Part shown: positions 1-7,405 of the stretch, piece after piece | How the letters are laid out: every line of letters starts with the position of its first letter | Numbering within the stretch: the first letter of the stretch is position 1 | Assembly (NCBI GenBank): GCA_021299455.1 | Contig: JAJTGQ010000007.1 | Coordinates: 1 to 48,808, forward strand | Direction of reading: 5' to 3' | DNA: 48,808 nt | DNA from: Flammeovirgaceae bacterium | Lineage (GTDB): Bacteria; Bacteroidota; Bacteroidia; Cytophagales; Cyclobacteriaceae | Notes under the pieces: model-generated | What the model was told of the DNA's origin: nothing | Database searches by the model: none | What the model saw: the letters and a program-made list of their open reading frames with translations, nothing else | Program-made: the position numbers and the translations under genes

Positions 1-85
1 AAAGGGGAATCACTACGAAAAAAATCAACTAAAAACTCACCAGAAAAACAGTAGCTTTGAATCATCAAATCTTATGGCCTAAAGG

Positions 86-132
86 GGTGGGTCAAACCAT
101 TCCCGGAATCAGTGGGTCAGACTTCCCGGAAT
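86..132. repeat. Tandem repeat resembling IS21-family terminal repeats
   Basis: Two adjacent units of about 22-25 bp share GTGGGTCA followed by TTCCCGGAAT (86-110 and 111-132). I recall repeated GTGGGTCA...CCCGGAAT units at the ends of IS21-family elements in Bacteroidota. No istA or istB gene is visible, so any element would lie left of the window or be a remnant. The family assignment is from memory and is an inference. Confidence 0.4.
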
Positions 133-208
133 AATCACTAAAGCTATGGCATTCAATAATTTGCAAGGTTTCCAGCCTAATAAATGTCCATTAAGCCGAT
201 ATTGTCAT

Positions 209-236
209 AATAAGTTAACTTTTGTGTCAACTTATT
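209..236. repeat. Small inverted repeat AATAAGTT / AACTTATT
   Basis: Perfect 8-bp arms (209-216 and 229-236) are separated by 12 bp in the non-coding stretch 1-312. It has no T-run and no adjacent gene that makes it an obvious terminator or operator. It could be a protein-binding site or chance in AT-rich DNA. Confidence 0.25.
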
Positions 237-258
237 TCAGGACGAGGCAAATTTTAGT

Positions 259-290
259 AAAAAAAAGCCCCGCTTTTGGCGAGGCCTTTT
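259..290 (-). terminator. Intrinsic terminator of the minus-strand lipoprotein gene
   Basis: Read on the minus strand, a GC-rich hairpin (GCC and CGC pairing with GCG and GGC around a small loop) is followed by a run of T from the A-tract at 259-266. It sits just after the stop codon of the gene at 313-1254. Confidence 0.7.
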
Positions 291-312
291 AAACTGTTAT
301 GAGCCTATTCTT

Positions 313-1254
313 TTAGTTTCCGTTAGCGCCAACTGTTATAGTCTTTGAAACGCCATTTACTGTTATAGTGATGTCGTTATCACAAGCTCCTGAACCGTAG
401 TCTACCGTGAATGTTTTATTCTCGGTTGTAAACACTTTAGTACCTTTCACCGCCATAAACACTTTATCACTGATCATACAAGCACGTGAATATTCTAAAT
501 CAGCGGTTATTTCCATGGTATAGGTCTTGTCATTCTTATTCTTACCGCTTGCTTTGCTACCTTTCAAAATCACCCATTTATCAGCCGCAGGGCTTGACGC
601 ACGCTGCCACTCACGGGTAAAAGATTGCTCCCTAGTAACGGTTCTTCCATCAGCGAAAGTCAGCTTACCTCCAACGATAGTGACAAGAAACCGCGGAAAT
701 GAATTCAGTGTGGCAACATTTGTTAGTGTATGAACTCCTTCCACTTTTACACCATTTTTGGTATAGTTATTAAACGTTGTCTTGATCGTTGACTCAGGCA
801 TAAATCTTGAGCCTGCATACTCAATTACGATTTTACCAGAACGAGTATTCCCACGTCCATCTTTGCAACCTGCATTTGCATCAAAATCAATGGTGATGGT
901 ACCTGCTGGCCGAGTGCCTAAAGTGTTGGTTCTGACAATTGTTATTGCTGCACACTTCAAACGATCATCTAAATTTGCCCAAGCAACAACAGGTGTTACC
1001 GGCCCGTTCCCTTCTGTTCTCCCATCTTCGCGCCCTCCGTTGAACTGCGTTACATCTACGTTACCTGTCGCAACTGAGGCCATGTCATTTGCATCATCTA
1101 CTTCTGCATCTGAAAAAGACTCAGCACTCAAGCTTTCCCTGTCTGCTGCACTAAGTGTTTCGTCCGTTTTGTTACACGAGCCGAGAACCAATACAAAAGC
1201 GATCAACAGCGTTGAAAAGCTTTTTAGACCAACTAGATTTTTCATTGTTTCCAT
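313..1254 (-). CDS. Hypothetical secreted lipoprotein
   Basis: This is a 313-residue protein with an N-terminal hydrophobic segment ending in a lipobox-like LVLGSC, so Cys27 is probably lipidated and the protein anchored in the envelope. The first third after the Cys is acidic and low in complexity. The remainder looks beta-rich with many Thr and Gly and ends in an ITVNGVSKTITVG-like stretch. I recognise no catalytic motif and assign no function. Met4 is an alternative start. It is a single gene with its own terminator, divergent from the DUF4159 gene. Confidence 0.7.
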   Translation of the reverse strand: METMKNLVGLKSFSTLLIAFVLVLGSCNKTDETLSAADRESLSAESFSDAEVDDANDMASVATGNVDVTQFNGGREDGRTEGNGPVTPVVAWANLDDRLKCAAITIVRTNTLGTRPAGTITIDFDANAGCKDGRGNTRSGKIVIEYAGSRFMPESTIKTTFNNYTKNGVKVEGVHTLTNVATLNSFPRFLVTIVGGKLTFADGRTVTREQSFTREWQRASSPAADKWVILKGSKASGKNKNDKTYTMEITADLEYSRACMISDKVFMAVKGTKVFTTENKTFTVDYGSGACDNDITITVNGVSKTITVGANGN

Positions 1255-1331
1255 GAGGTTTTACTGTTTGTTTTGTTGCTTAGAGGTCTACTGATTCTAA
1301 AGGTTTAACGGGTAAAATAAAATCTATTAAA

Positions 1332-2024
1332 ATGGCTCAATTCACTCAAAAAACCCTCAATTCTTACAGAGTGAGAAGACTTGCTTGTATGGGGCTATTG
1401 GTGGCCTTGGTAACCTCAAGCGGCTTTGCACAACTTAAAATCGCTAAGTTAAAGTATGGTGGTGGAGGTGACTGGTATGCTAATAAAACAGCCTTGCCCA
1501 ACCTTATTCGGTTCTGCAACAGCGAGTTAGGAACGGCTATTGCCGATGAGGAAGATGTAGTAGAAGTGGGAGGAGTGGGCATCTTCAACTACGCCTATGT
1601 TTATATGACCGGCCATGGCAATGTGGTTTTTTCTACTGAAGAAGCCGGTAACCTTAGAAATTACCTGCTTGGAGGAGGATTCTTGCATATCGATGACAAT
1701 TATGGGATGGATAAGTTCGTCCGCTTAGAACTGAAAAAGGTGTTTCCTGAGCTGGAACTGGTAGAAATTCCATTCAATCATGCCGTGTACCATCAAAAAT
1801 TCAAGTTTCCCAACGGACTCCCAAAGATTCATGAACACGATGGTAAGCCAGCCCAAGGGTTTGGACTATTCTACCAGGGAAGATTAGTCGTTTTTTATTC
1901 GTATGAATGCGACCTCGGCAATGGCTGGGAAGATCAGCGCATCCACAACGACCCTGAAGAAAAGCGGCTACAGGCACTGAGAATGGGTGCAAACTTGATT
2001 TCGTATTGCTTCACGAATAATTAA
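1332..2024 (+). CDS. DUF4159 domain protein, exported
   Basis: This 230-residue protein has a basic N-terminus, a hydrophobic segment (about 18-32) and a likely signal-peptidase site after GFAQ. The mature part matches my memory of the DUF4159 family: LKYGGGGDWYAN, then VYMTGHG, then GGGFLHIDDNYG. In this family the domain often stands alone or sits in Bacteroidota operons with MoxR/BatA genes, which are not present here. The function is not established. A single-domain periplasmic protein is the safest description. Confidence 0.8.
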   Translation: MAQFTQKTLNSYRVRRLACMGLLVALVTSSGFAQLKIAKLKYGGGGDWYANKTALPNLIRFCNSELGTAIADEEDVVEVGGVGIFNYAYVYMTGHGNVVFSTEEAGNLRNYLLGGGFLHIDDNYGMDKFVRLELKKVFPELELVEIPFNHAVYHQKFKFPNGLPKIHEHDGKPAQGFGLFYQGRLVVFYSYECDLGNGWEDQRIHNDPEEKRLQALRMGANLISYCFTNN

Positions 2025-2026
2025 AG

Positions 2027-2063
2027 GTACGAAGTTCGATCTACCAAGTACGATTTAAGATCT
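2027..2063. repeat. Degenerate direct repeat just after the DUF4159 stop
   Basis: GTACGAAGTTCGATCT (2027-2042) and GTACGATTTAAGATCT (2048-2063) match at 12 of 16 positions and begin two bases after the stop codon. They resemble the short periodic linkers seen at other gene ends in this window. The function is unknown. Confidence 0.35.
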
Positions 2064-2144
2064 GCCGGTTAACTCGCCATTTTAATCCTATTCCGCAGAC
2101 TGAACAAAAAATAAAAATCAAAAATTATTTTGCACTGTATAACT

Positions 2145-2157
2145 AAACTATTAGTTT
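2145..2157. promoter_or_regulatory. Palindromic operator candidate for the BlaI-type repressor
   Basis: AAACTA-T-TAGTTT is a perfect 13-bp palindrome 19 bp upstream of the ATG of the BlaI-like gene and about 14 bp after a weak -7-like TATTTTG (2125-2131). BlaI/MecI dimers bind short dyads over their own promoters, so autoregulation is a reasonable inference. Confidence 0.5.
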
Positions 2158-2176
2158 TACAACGTAATTGATAGTT

Positions 2177-2548
2177 ATGAAGGAATTAACCAAAGCGGAA
2201 GACCAAATCATGCAAATTTTATGGAAGCTTGAAAAAGCCTTTGTAAAGGACATTGTAGATCAACTGCCAAATCCGAAACCGGCCTACAACACCGTTTCAA
2301 CCATCGTGCGCATTTTGGAAAAGAAAGGATTTGTGGGGTACACAGCATATGGAAAGACACATGAATATTTTCCACTCATAGCAAAAGACAAGTACACCCA
2401 CTTCTATCTCAATAATATGGTAAAGGGATATTTCGGTGGTTCATTTCAAAGTCTGGTTTCCTTTTTTGCTGCGGAAAACAAAATGGATGTTCAAGACATC
2501 GATCAGTTGGTGAAACAATTACAAGAACTAAAAAAACAAAAGCCATGA
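2177..2548 (+). CDS. BlaI/MecI/CopY-family transcriptional repressor
   Basis: The protein is about 123 residues, the usual size for this winged-helix family. The helix-turn-helix spans roughly residues 5-70, with AYNTVSTIVRILEKKGFV as the recognition-helix region, followed by a C-terminal dimerisation helix. I start at the ATG at 2177 rather than the upstream in-frame TTG (2168), because family members start just before LTKAE. The gene overlaps the M56 peptidase gene by 4 bp (ATGA), the classic repressor-sensor arrangement. In BlaI/BlaR1 pairs the membrane protease triggers cleavage of the repressor. The inducing signal here is unknown. Confidence 0.9.
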   Translation: MKELTKAEDQIMQILWKLEKAFVKDIVDQLPNPKPAYNTVSTIVRILEKKGFVGYTAYGKTHEYFPLIAKDKYTHFYLNNMVKGYFGGSFQSLVSFFAAENKMDVQDIDQLVKQLQELKKQKP

Positions 2549-4023
2549 ATGCAATGATCAACTATCTGTTGGAAATAAACGTAGGATTACTTTTTTTCAT
2601 GTTTGTTTACTGGGCAGTGCTGCGAAACGAAACTCAGTTTGCATTCAAGCGCACTTACTTGCTGTTTGCGTTGTTGGGTTCATTAATCTTTCCTCTCTTT
2701 CATTTCAATGTTACAGCCTCCGCACAAGTTATTCCATCCATTGGTCAATTGATTCCAACGTATTGGTTGCCCGAAATAGTTATTAACGGAAACGGTTCAG
2801 CATCCACCGCGAAAGTAAGTTCGAGTCTTTCCATTTGGACAGTTACAGAATGGGCTTACTTGACTGCCATACTATTTCTTATTGTTCTGTTTTTCTACCG
2901 TATTATTTCCATTGTTAAACTTTTTACCAACAGCCACACCTACCGCTGGCGAAATTACTTTGTTTCTGAAACAGACGAGGCAAAACCAATCTTCTCTTTC
3001 TTTCATTTTATTTTGATTGGACAAGCGAATCAACTGGACGAAAAAGAGAAGGAGGAAATTTTAATTCATGAATCTATTCACATAAAAAAATGGCATTCGT
3101 TGGATGTTCTATTGGTGAACATGGTAGGCATCGTGTGCTGGTTTAACCCTATTATTAGAATTTACAAAAAAGAACTTGTTCAACTTCATGAGTTCGAAGC
3201 CGATGCGCGCTCGGTGGCAAACAAAGATGTGGACACGTATTGTGGCCTCCTGGCGAAGGTCGCATTGCAGTCGGCTGATTTTCCGCTCGCCAATCATTTT
3301 AATAATTCATTAACACTTAAACGCATCAACATGATGAAAACCATGAAACACAAAATCCAAAACTGGAAAGTCGCTACGTTGGTGGCTTTGGTTCCAATGT
3401 TCTTCTTCTTTGTAGCTTGCCAAGAGCAAACTGCAAATAAAGCTGCAGTTACAGATAGCTCTTTGGGATCGACACCTGAATATAAAAGGGCTTTTACTGA
3501 ATTAGACAGGCTTAGAAGCTCAAACCCAAAAAAATCCTATGTTTTAATCGTATCAGAGGGGCAACATGACCTTCAAGGAATGGAAAACCAATATTCGGCT
3601 GATCGACTTATTCGAATAAACAGCATTGCCGATAAGCGAGGTCAATTGTTTGCGATATTAGAACTAGATGAGCAGGAAAACAAGACAGCAGTGGGAGGTG
3701 GCGAAGATCTAATTTTTAGCGTGGTTGATGAAACCGCTACCCCAAAGGAGGGAATGACAGCCTTCTATCAATTCCTTGCAGAAAACCTTAAATATCCTCA
3801 AGAAGCACGTGATGCAAAAATACAGGGTAAAGTCTTTGTACAGTTTGTAATCCATACAGATGGCAGTCTACACGACTTCAAGGTAGTGAGGGGAATCGGA
3901 CACGGCTGTGAGGAGGAATCAATTCGCGTAATTAAAGCAGGTCCAAAATGGAATCCCGGAAAACAAAAAGGAATAGCCGTGAAGCAAAGGTACACTCTAC
4001 CAATCGCATTCAAATTGGGATAG
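2545..4023 (+). CDS. BlaR1/MecR1-like M56 membrane metallopeptidase with C-terminal TonB_C domain
   Basis: This 492-residue protein has three N-terminal membrane segments (about 5-25, 36-52, 104-123). The zinc-protease motif HESIH is at 175-179 and the downstream EFEAD near 217-220 supplies the third ligand. A fourth membrane segment follows (about 278-291). The C-terminal 80 residues (from AENLKYPQEAR) form a TonB_C-like domain, in place of the penicillin-binding sensor of BlaR1. The M56-TonB_C architecture is common in Bacteroidota but its ligand is unknown. It is translationally coupled to the repressor gene and probably responds to an envelope signal by proteolysis. A strong bidirectional terminator follows. 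Confidence 0.85.
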   Translation: MNAMINYLLEINVGLLFFMFVYWAVLRNETQFAFKRTYLLFALLGSLIFPLFHFNVTASAQVIPSIGQLIPTYWLPEIVINGNGSASTAKVSSSLSIWTVTEWAYLTAILFLIVLFFYRIISIVKLFTNSHTYRWRNYFVSETDEAKPIFSFFHFILIGQANQLDEKEKEEILIHESIHIKKWHSLDVLLVNMVGIVCWFNPIIRIYKKELVQLHEFEADARSVANKDVDTYCGLLAKVALQSADFPLANHFNNSLTLKRINMMKTMKHKIQNWKVATLVALVPMFFFFVACQEQTANKAAVTDSSLGSTPEYKRAFTELDRLRSSNPKKSYVLIVSEGQHDLQGMENQYSADRLIRINSIADKRGQLFAILELDEQENKTAVGGGEDLIFSVVDETATPKEGMTAFYQFLAENLKYPQEARDAKIQGKVFVQFVIHTDGSLHDFKVVRGIGHGCEEESIRVIKAGPKWNPGKQKGIAVKQRYTLPIAFKLG

Positions 4024-4074
4024 TTCAAAGAGCTGCCGCCTCTGATGCCAAAAAAAAATATCGATTGCCAAAAA

Positions 4075-4108
4075 AAACCTCCGAAGAGTTGAACCTCTTC
4101 GGAGGTTT
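4075..4108. terminator. Bidirectional intrinsic terminator between convergent genes
   Basis: AAACCTCCGAAGAG (4075-4088) pairs perfectly over 14 bp with CTCTTCGGAGGTTT (4095-4108) around a 6-nt loop. An A-tract precedes it on the left. It separates the M56 gene (plus) from the TlpA-like gene (minus) and can serve both. Confidence 0.9.
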
Positions 4109-4127
4109 CCAAAATCATGGACAAGTC

Positions 4128-5276
4128 TTATTTACCCATCATTTCCTCCAACTTACTCTCTAACGCTGCCCCTCTCAAATTCTTCGCAATGATCTTTCCT
4201 GTCTTATCTAAAAGAATAGAAAAAGGAATGGCGTTGATGTTATAGTCTTTTGCGGCCTGGCATTCAAAGTACTTTAGGTCAGAAACGTGCGTCCAGTTCA
4301 GCCCATCTTCCGCGATCGCCTTGACCCAATCTTCTTTATTGCGATCTAGCGAAACACCATATACCTCAAAGCCTTTGCTCTTGAATCGATTGTAAGCCTT
4401 CACTACGTTGGGGTTTTCCCTCCGACAAGGGCCACACCATTTTGCCCAAAAGTCAATCAACACATATTTTCCCTGGAGCGAAGAAAGTTTTACAATCTGT
4501 CCGGCAGGGTTCGCCAACGTGATCTCAGGAGCTTGTTGACCGACCGCTGTGATCTTTATCTTCTCAGTCATCGCGCTTAGCTCTTTTGTAAATCGTGAGG
4601 TAGGCCAGTCTTTCTTAAATTTCTCAGTTGCCGTCAAAAACAGGTCTATATTTTTGTCTTTGTCAATTAAGTTGGGGTCTTGAAGTAAATTGAACAACGC
4701 CAGAGACGCTGGCTGTTGTCCTAAAAAGGCGGCCAACGACTTGGCATTTCTTTCGATGATTTTCATCGCGCTAGCCTGTAGTTCGGCAACCTTCGCATCG
4801 TTTTTTGCCGCTACCGCTTTTTCAAACTCTGCCTGGAGTGACATCATCTCTGCTCCGCCTTGCGATTCGCTCATCATCCGCTGCACGGTGTTAATCAACT
4901 CGTGATCAGGTGAGCCCTTAATCTCTACAAACCCTTGCTGATTGTTGCCATCTACATTGAGTTCTACATTACTTCGATTCAACATTACATTAACCGCTTG
5001 CCTTCCAAAAAAATTAATATTGTAAAAGCCGGGTTCGGTCAAGCGCAGTGTTTTAGCGAAAGAATAATCTTTTTTTAAGGTAATGGTATCACGTCTGCCA
5101 GAGCCATTCTGCATGATCTCCTGTATGGAAATGGCGCCTTGCTGGGGGAAACCCACTTTACCGGAAAGCACAATCGTCCATCCCGCATCGATAGCATCTG
5201 CCTTTTTCTCAGGGGCGCAGTTTGTTAGAATTAACGCGAATAGGAAGTTAAACACTATCATAGTTTTTGTTTTCAT
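4128..5276 (-). CDS. TlpA-like thioredoxin-fold lipoprotein (DUF4369-type N-terminus)
   Basis: This 382-residue protein has a lipobox-like LTNC around residue 20. Its N-terminal half resembles DUF4369 and its C-terminal domain (about 245-382) is AhpC/TSA-thioredoxin. The redox motif WCGPC is at 280-284 and a cis-Pro motif (AIPFS) lies near 349-353. Such proteins act in the periplasm as thiol-disulfide oxidoreductases; the partner is unknown. It is the last gene of the minus operon alaS / TonB_C protein / gatB / this gene, 17 bp after gatB. Confidence 0.85.
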   Translation of the reverse strand: MKTKTMIVFNFLFALILTNCAPEKKADAIDAGWTIVLSGKVGFPQQGAISIQEIMQNGSGRRDTITLKKDYSFAKTLRLTEPGFYNINFFGRQAVNVMLNRSNVELNVDGNNQQGFVEIKGSPDHELINTVQRMMSESQGGAEMMSLQAEFEKAVAAKNDAKVAELQASAMKIIERNAKSLAAFLGQQPASLALFNLLQDPNLIDKDKNIDLFLTATEKFKKDWPTSRFTKELSAMTEKIKITAVGQQAPEITLANPAGQIVKLSSLQGKYVLIDFWAKWCGPCRRENPNVVKAYNRFKSKGFEVYGVSLDRNKEDWVKAIAEDGLNWTHVSDLKYFECQAAKDYNINAIPFSILLDKTGKIIAKNLRGAALESKLEEMMGK

Positions 5277-5293
5277 TTTTTTATCTCGATACT

Positions 5294-6748
5294 TTATTTA
5301 TTGAGTTCTTGAACAATCAAATCCGTTGCCAGTTTTGGATCGGCTTTTCCTTTACTGCGTTTCATCACTTCACCCATAAACATAGTGACAATGGCTTTTT
5401 TTCCCTTTTTATATTCATCCACCTTTTGAGGAAATGCTGCAATAACATCTCTAACGATGGGTAGGATGGAATCCATACTACTGTCTTGTACTAAATTTAG
5501 TTCCTCGGCAATCAGCGCTGCTGACAGGCCAGGCCTTTCAATTAAAGCTGGAAACAATTTTTGAGCGGCTACAGCAAAACTTAACTTTCCATCGTCAATC
5601 AGTTGAATCACTTCTGCAACTTTGTTCGCCTCCAACGGAAACACTGCTATTTCCAAATTCGTTTCGTTCAGGTACGATTTTATTGGACCCATCAACCAAT
5701 TGGAAGCCGCCTTATAGTTTTTAGTAAAGTTACAGATCAGCTCAAAATACGAAGCCATTTCTTTCGATTCCGTTAAAACATTAGCATCGTATGGCGGAAG
5801 GTGATAGTTTGTAATTAACTTTTGATACAACTCCTTGGGAAGAGTAGGCATAGAAGATTTAATGCGATTAAGCCATTCGTCTGCTATTTCCAGCGGGCTG
5901 ACATCTGGATCAGGGAAATAGCGATAGTCATTTAGCTCTTCTTTTGTCCGCATGCTGTAGGTCTTTCCATCGGCAGCATTGAAGGTGCGCGTTTCTGAAA
6001 TCACCACCTCACCTCGCTCCAGCAAAGCAGTCTGACGCTCTATCTCAAAATCAATTGCATGCTGCACGTTGCGAATTGAGTTCATGTTTTTAATCTCTAC
6101 TTTTTTGCCCAACACGGTTGAATCCTTCAGCATCATCGACACGTTTGCATCGCAGCGGAGCGAACCCTCCTCCATATTTCCATCGCAAATTTCCAGATAC
6201 CGTACTAGCTTTCGGATTTCTGCCATTAGGGCTCCTGCGTCTTCCGATGATTCAATCACAGGCTCTGTCACAATTTCTATCAAAGCAGTACCGGCTCGGT
6301 TAAAGTCGAGCAGCGTATCCGTTTCACCTTCCAAGTGAATTGACTTGCCTGCGTCTTCTTCCAAATGAATTCGATTTAAGACAATGTCTTTTTCAGTTCC
6401 GTCTTTTGTTGTGATCGTCACGAAACCACCCACACAAATAGGGGTGCGATCTTGCGTAAGCTGGTAGCCTTTTGGCAGATCTGGATAGAAATAATTCTTG
6501 CGATCGAAGATTTGAAATCTTGAAATTTGGGAATGACATGCCAAACCCATTTTAATGGCGTGCTCTACTGCTTTCTTGTTCAGTTTGGGCAAAGTACCGG
6601 GGTGCGCCAACGTAATTACACCCACGTTCGTATTAGGCGCACTGCCATATTCGGCTAAATCTGAATTGAAGATTTTGCTATTCGTTAATAGTTGAGCATG
6701 TACTTCTAGACCGATGACTACTTTGTATTTATTTGAAGTTGTCATCAT
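5294..6748 (-). CDS. gatB: Aspartyl/glutamyl-tRNA amidotransferase subunit B
   Basis: This 484-residue protein has the usual GatB length and order. It starts with VIGLEVHAQL, carries the YFYPDLPKGYQLTQ motif, then GSLRCDANVSM and DYRYFPDPD, and ends in a GatB/YqeY tail with KSKGKADPKLA. Within GatCAB it amidates misacylated Glu-tRNA(Gln) or Asp-tRNA(Asn) using ammonia from GatA. The gene sits 3 bp after the TonB_C gene in the alaS operon. Two ATGs are adjacent (6748 and 6745), so the exact start is ambiguous by one residue. gatA and gatC are not in this window. Confidence 0.97.
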   Translation of the reverse strand: MMTTSNKYKVVIGLEVHAQLLTNSKIFNSDLAEYGSAPNTNVGVITLAHPGTLPKLNKKAVEHAIKMGLACHSQISRFQIFDRKNYFYPDLPKGYQLTQDRTPICVGGFVTITTKDGTEKDIVLNRIHLEEDAGKSIHLEGETDTLLDFNRAGTALIEIVTEPVIESSEDAGALMAEIRKLVRYLEICDGNMEEGSLRCDANVSMMLKDSTVLGKKVEIKNMNSIRNVQHAIDFEIERQTALLERGEVVISETRTFNAADGKTYSMRTKEELNDYRYFPDPDVSPLEIADEWLNRIKSSMPTLPKELYQKLITNYHLPPYDANVLTESKEMASYFELICNFTKNYKAASNWLMGPIKSYLNETNLEIAVFPLEANKVAEVIQLIDDGKLSFAVAAQKLFPALIERPGLSAALIAEELNLVQDSSMDSILPIVRDVIAAFPQKVDEYKKGKKAIVTMFMGEVMKRSKGKADPKLATDLIVQELNK

Positions 6749-6751
6749 TCA

Positions 6752-7399
6752 TTACCTTGTATAAGCAGCAACAACAATTTCTGGAAGAAGTACTACACCA
6801 ACCAAAGTAGTCTTATCGATATTTTCAATAGGGGAAATACTATCACCTAGCTTGAAAACAACAGGGATAACAAATTTGTTGTTCTTCTTTATTTGATACC
6901 AAACTTCGGGAGCCTTGCGAAGAACGCGGACTACCTCCTCTGAACATCCCCCGCTCACTCTGGCAGTTATTTTAGTGTTAGTCACCTTGCCCAGCGTGTC
7001 AGTCTCAAAATAAACCAGTACAGTACCTTGGTTACCAGCACGTCTTGCTGTAATTGGATACTTAATGTTTTCGCCAAAAAACGTATAGAAGGATTTCGCC
7101 ATCAGGTGATCACTTTCTGATTCTAACCTCCTGATATAAAATAAAAAGCGATCCACGTCTGATAACGGGTACAAGACCTTTTCATACCCCTCCATTTCGG
7201 CTACCAGAACCTTTGTCGTATCAGCAACAACCTGAAAGAATCCAGCTGCGTTGGTATAGGTCACGCTTGAATCCAACCTAATCAAGACATTTCTTAGCGG
7301 TTGTTTTGTTTCCTTATCGCACACTCTTCCCACATATACATGCTGAGAAAACCCAAAGGTGGCGGCAAAGAAAAAAACAATAAACAAAGCTATTCTCAT
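6752..7399 (-). CDS. Exported carboxypeptidase-regulatory-like / TonB_C domain protein
   Basis: This 215-residue protein has a signal peptide (about 1-18, ending at FGFSQ). A beta-sandwich region of CarboxypepD_reg type spans about 20-75 (VGRVCDKETKQPLRNVLIRL, then TNAAGFFQV). A TonB_C-like domain spans about 110-190 (GENIKYPITARRAGNQGTV, then VFKLG), similar to the tail of the M56 protein at 2545-4023. It lies between alaS and gatB with gaps of 6 and 3 bp, so it is co-transcribed with translation genes. It has no known catalytic role; envelope interaction is an inference. Confidence 0.75.
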   Translation of the reverse strand: MRIALFIVFFFAATFGFSQHVYVGRVCDKETKQPLRNVLIRLDSSVTYTNAAGFFQVVADTTKVLVAEMEGYEKVLYPLSDVDRFLFYIRRLESESDHLMAKSFYTFFGENIKYPITARRAGNQGTVLVYFETDTLGKVTNTKITARVSGGCSEEVVRVLRKAPEVWYQIKKNNKFVIPVVFKLGDSISPIENIDKTTLVGVVLLPEIVVAAYTR

Positions 7400-7405
7400 G
7401 TCGAG

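Noticed and set aside
782-1294. 170-codon plus-strand open frame opposite the lipoprotein gene
   Set aside because: It is antisense to a gene with a convincing lipobox and terminator, so it is a shadow frame.
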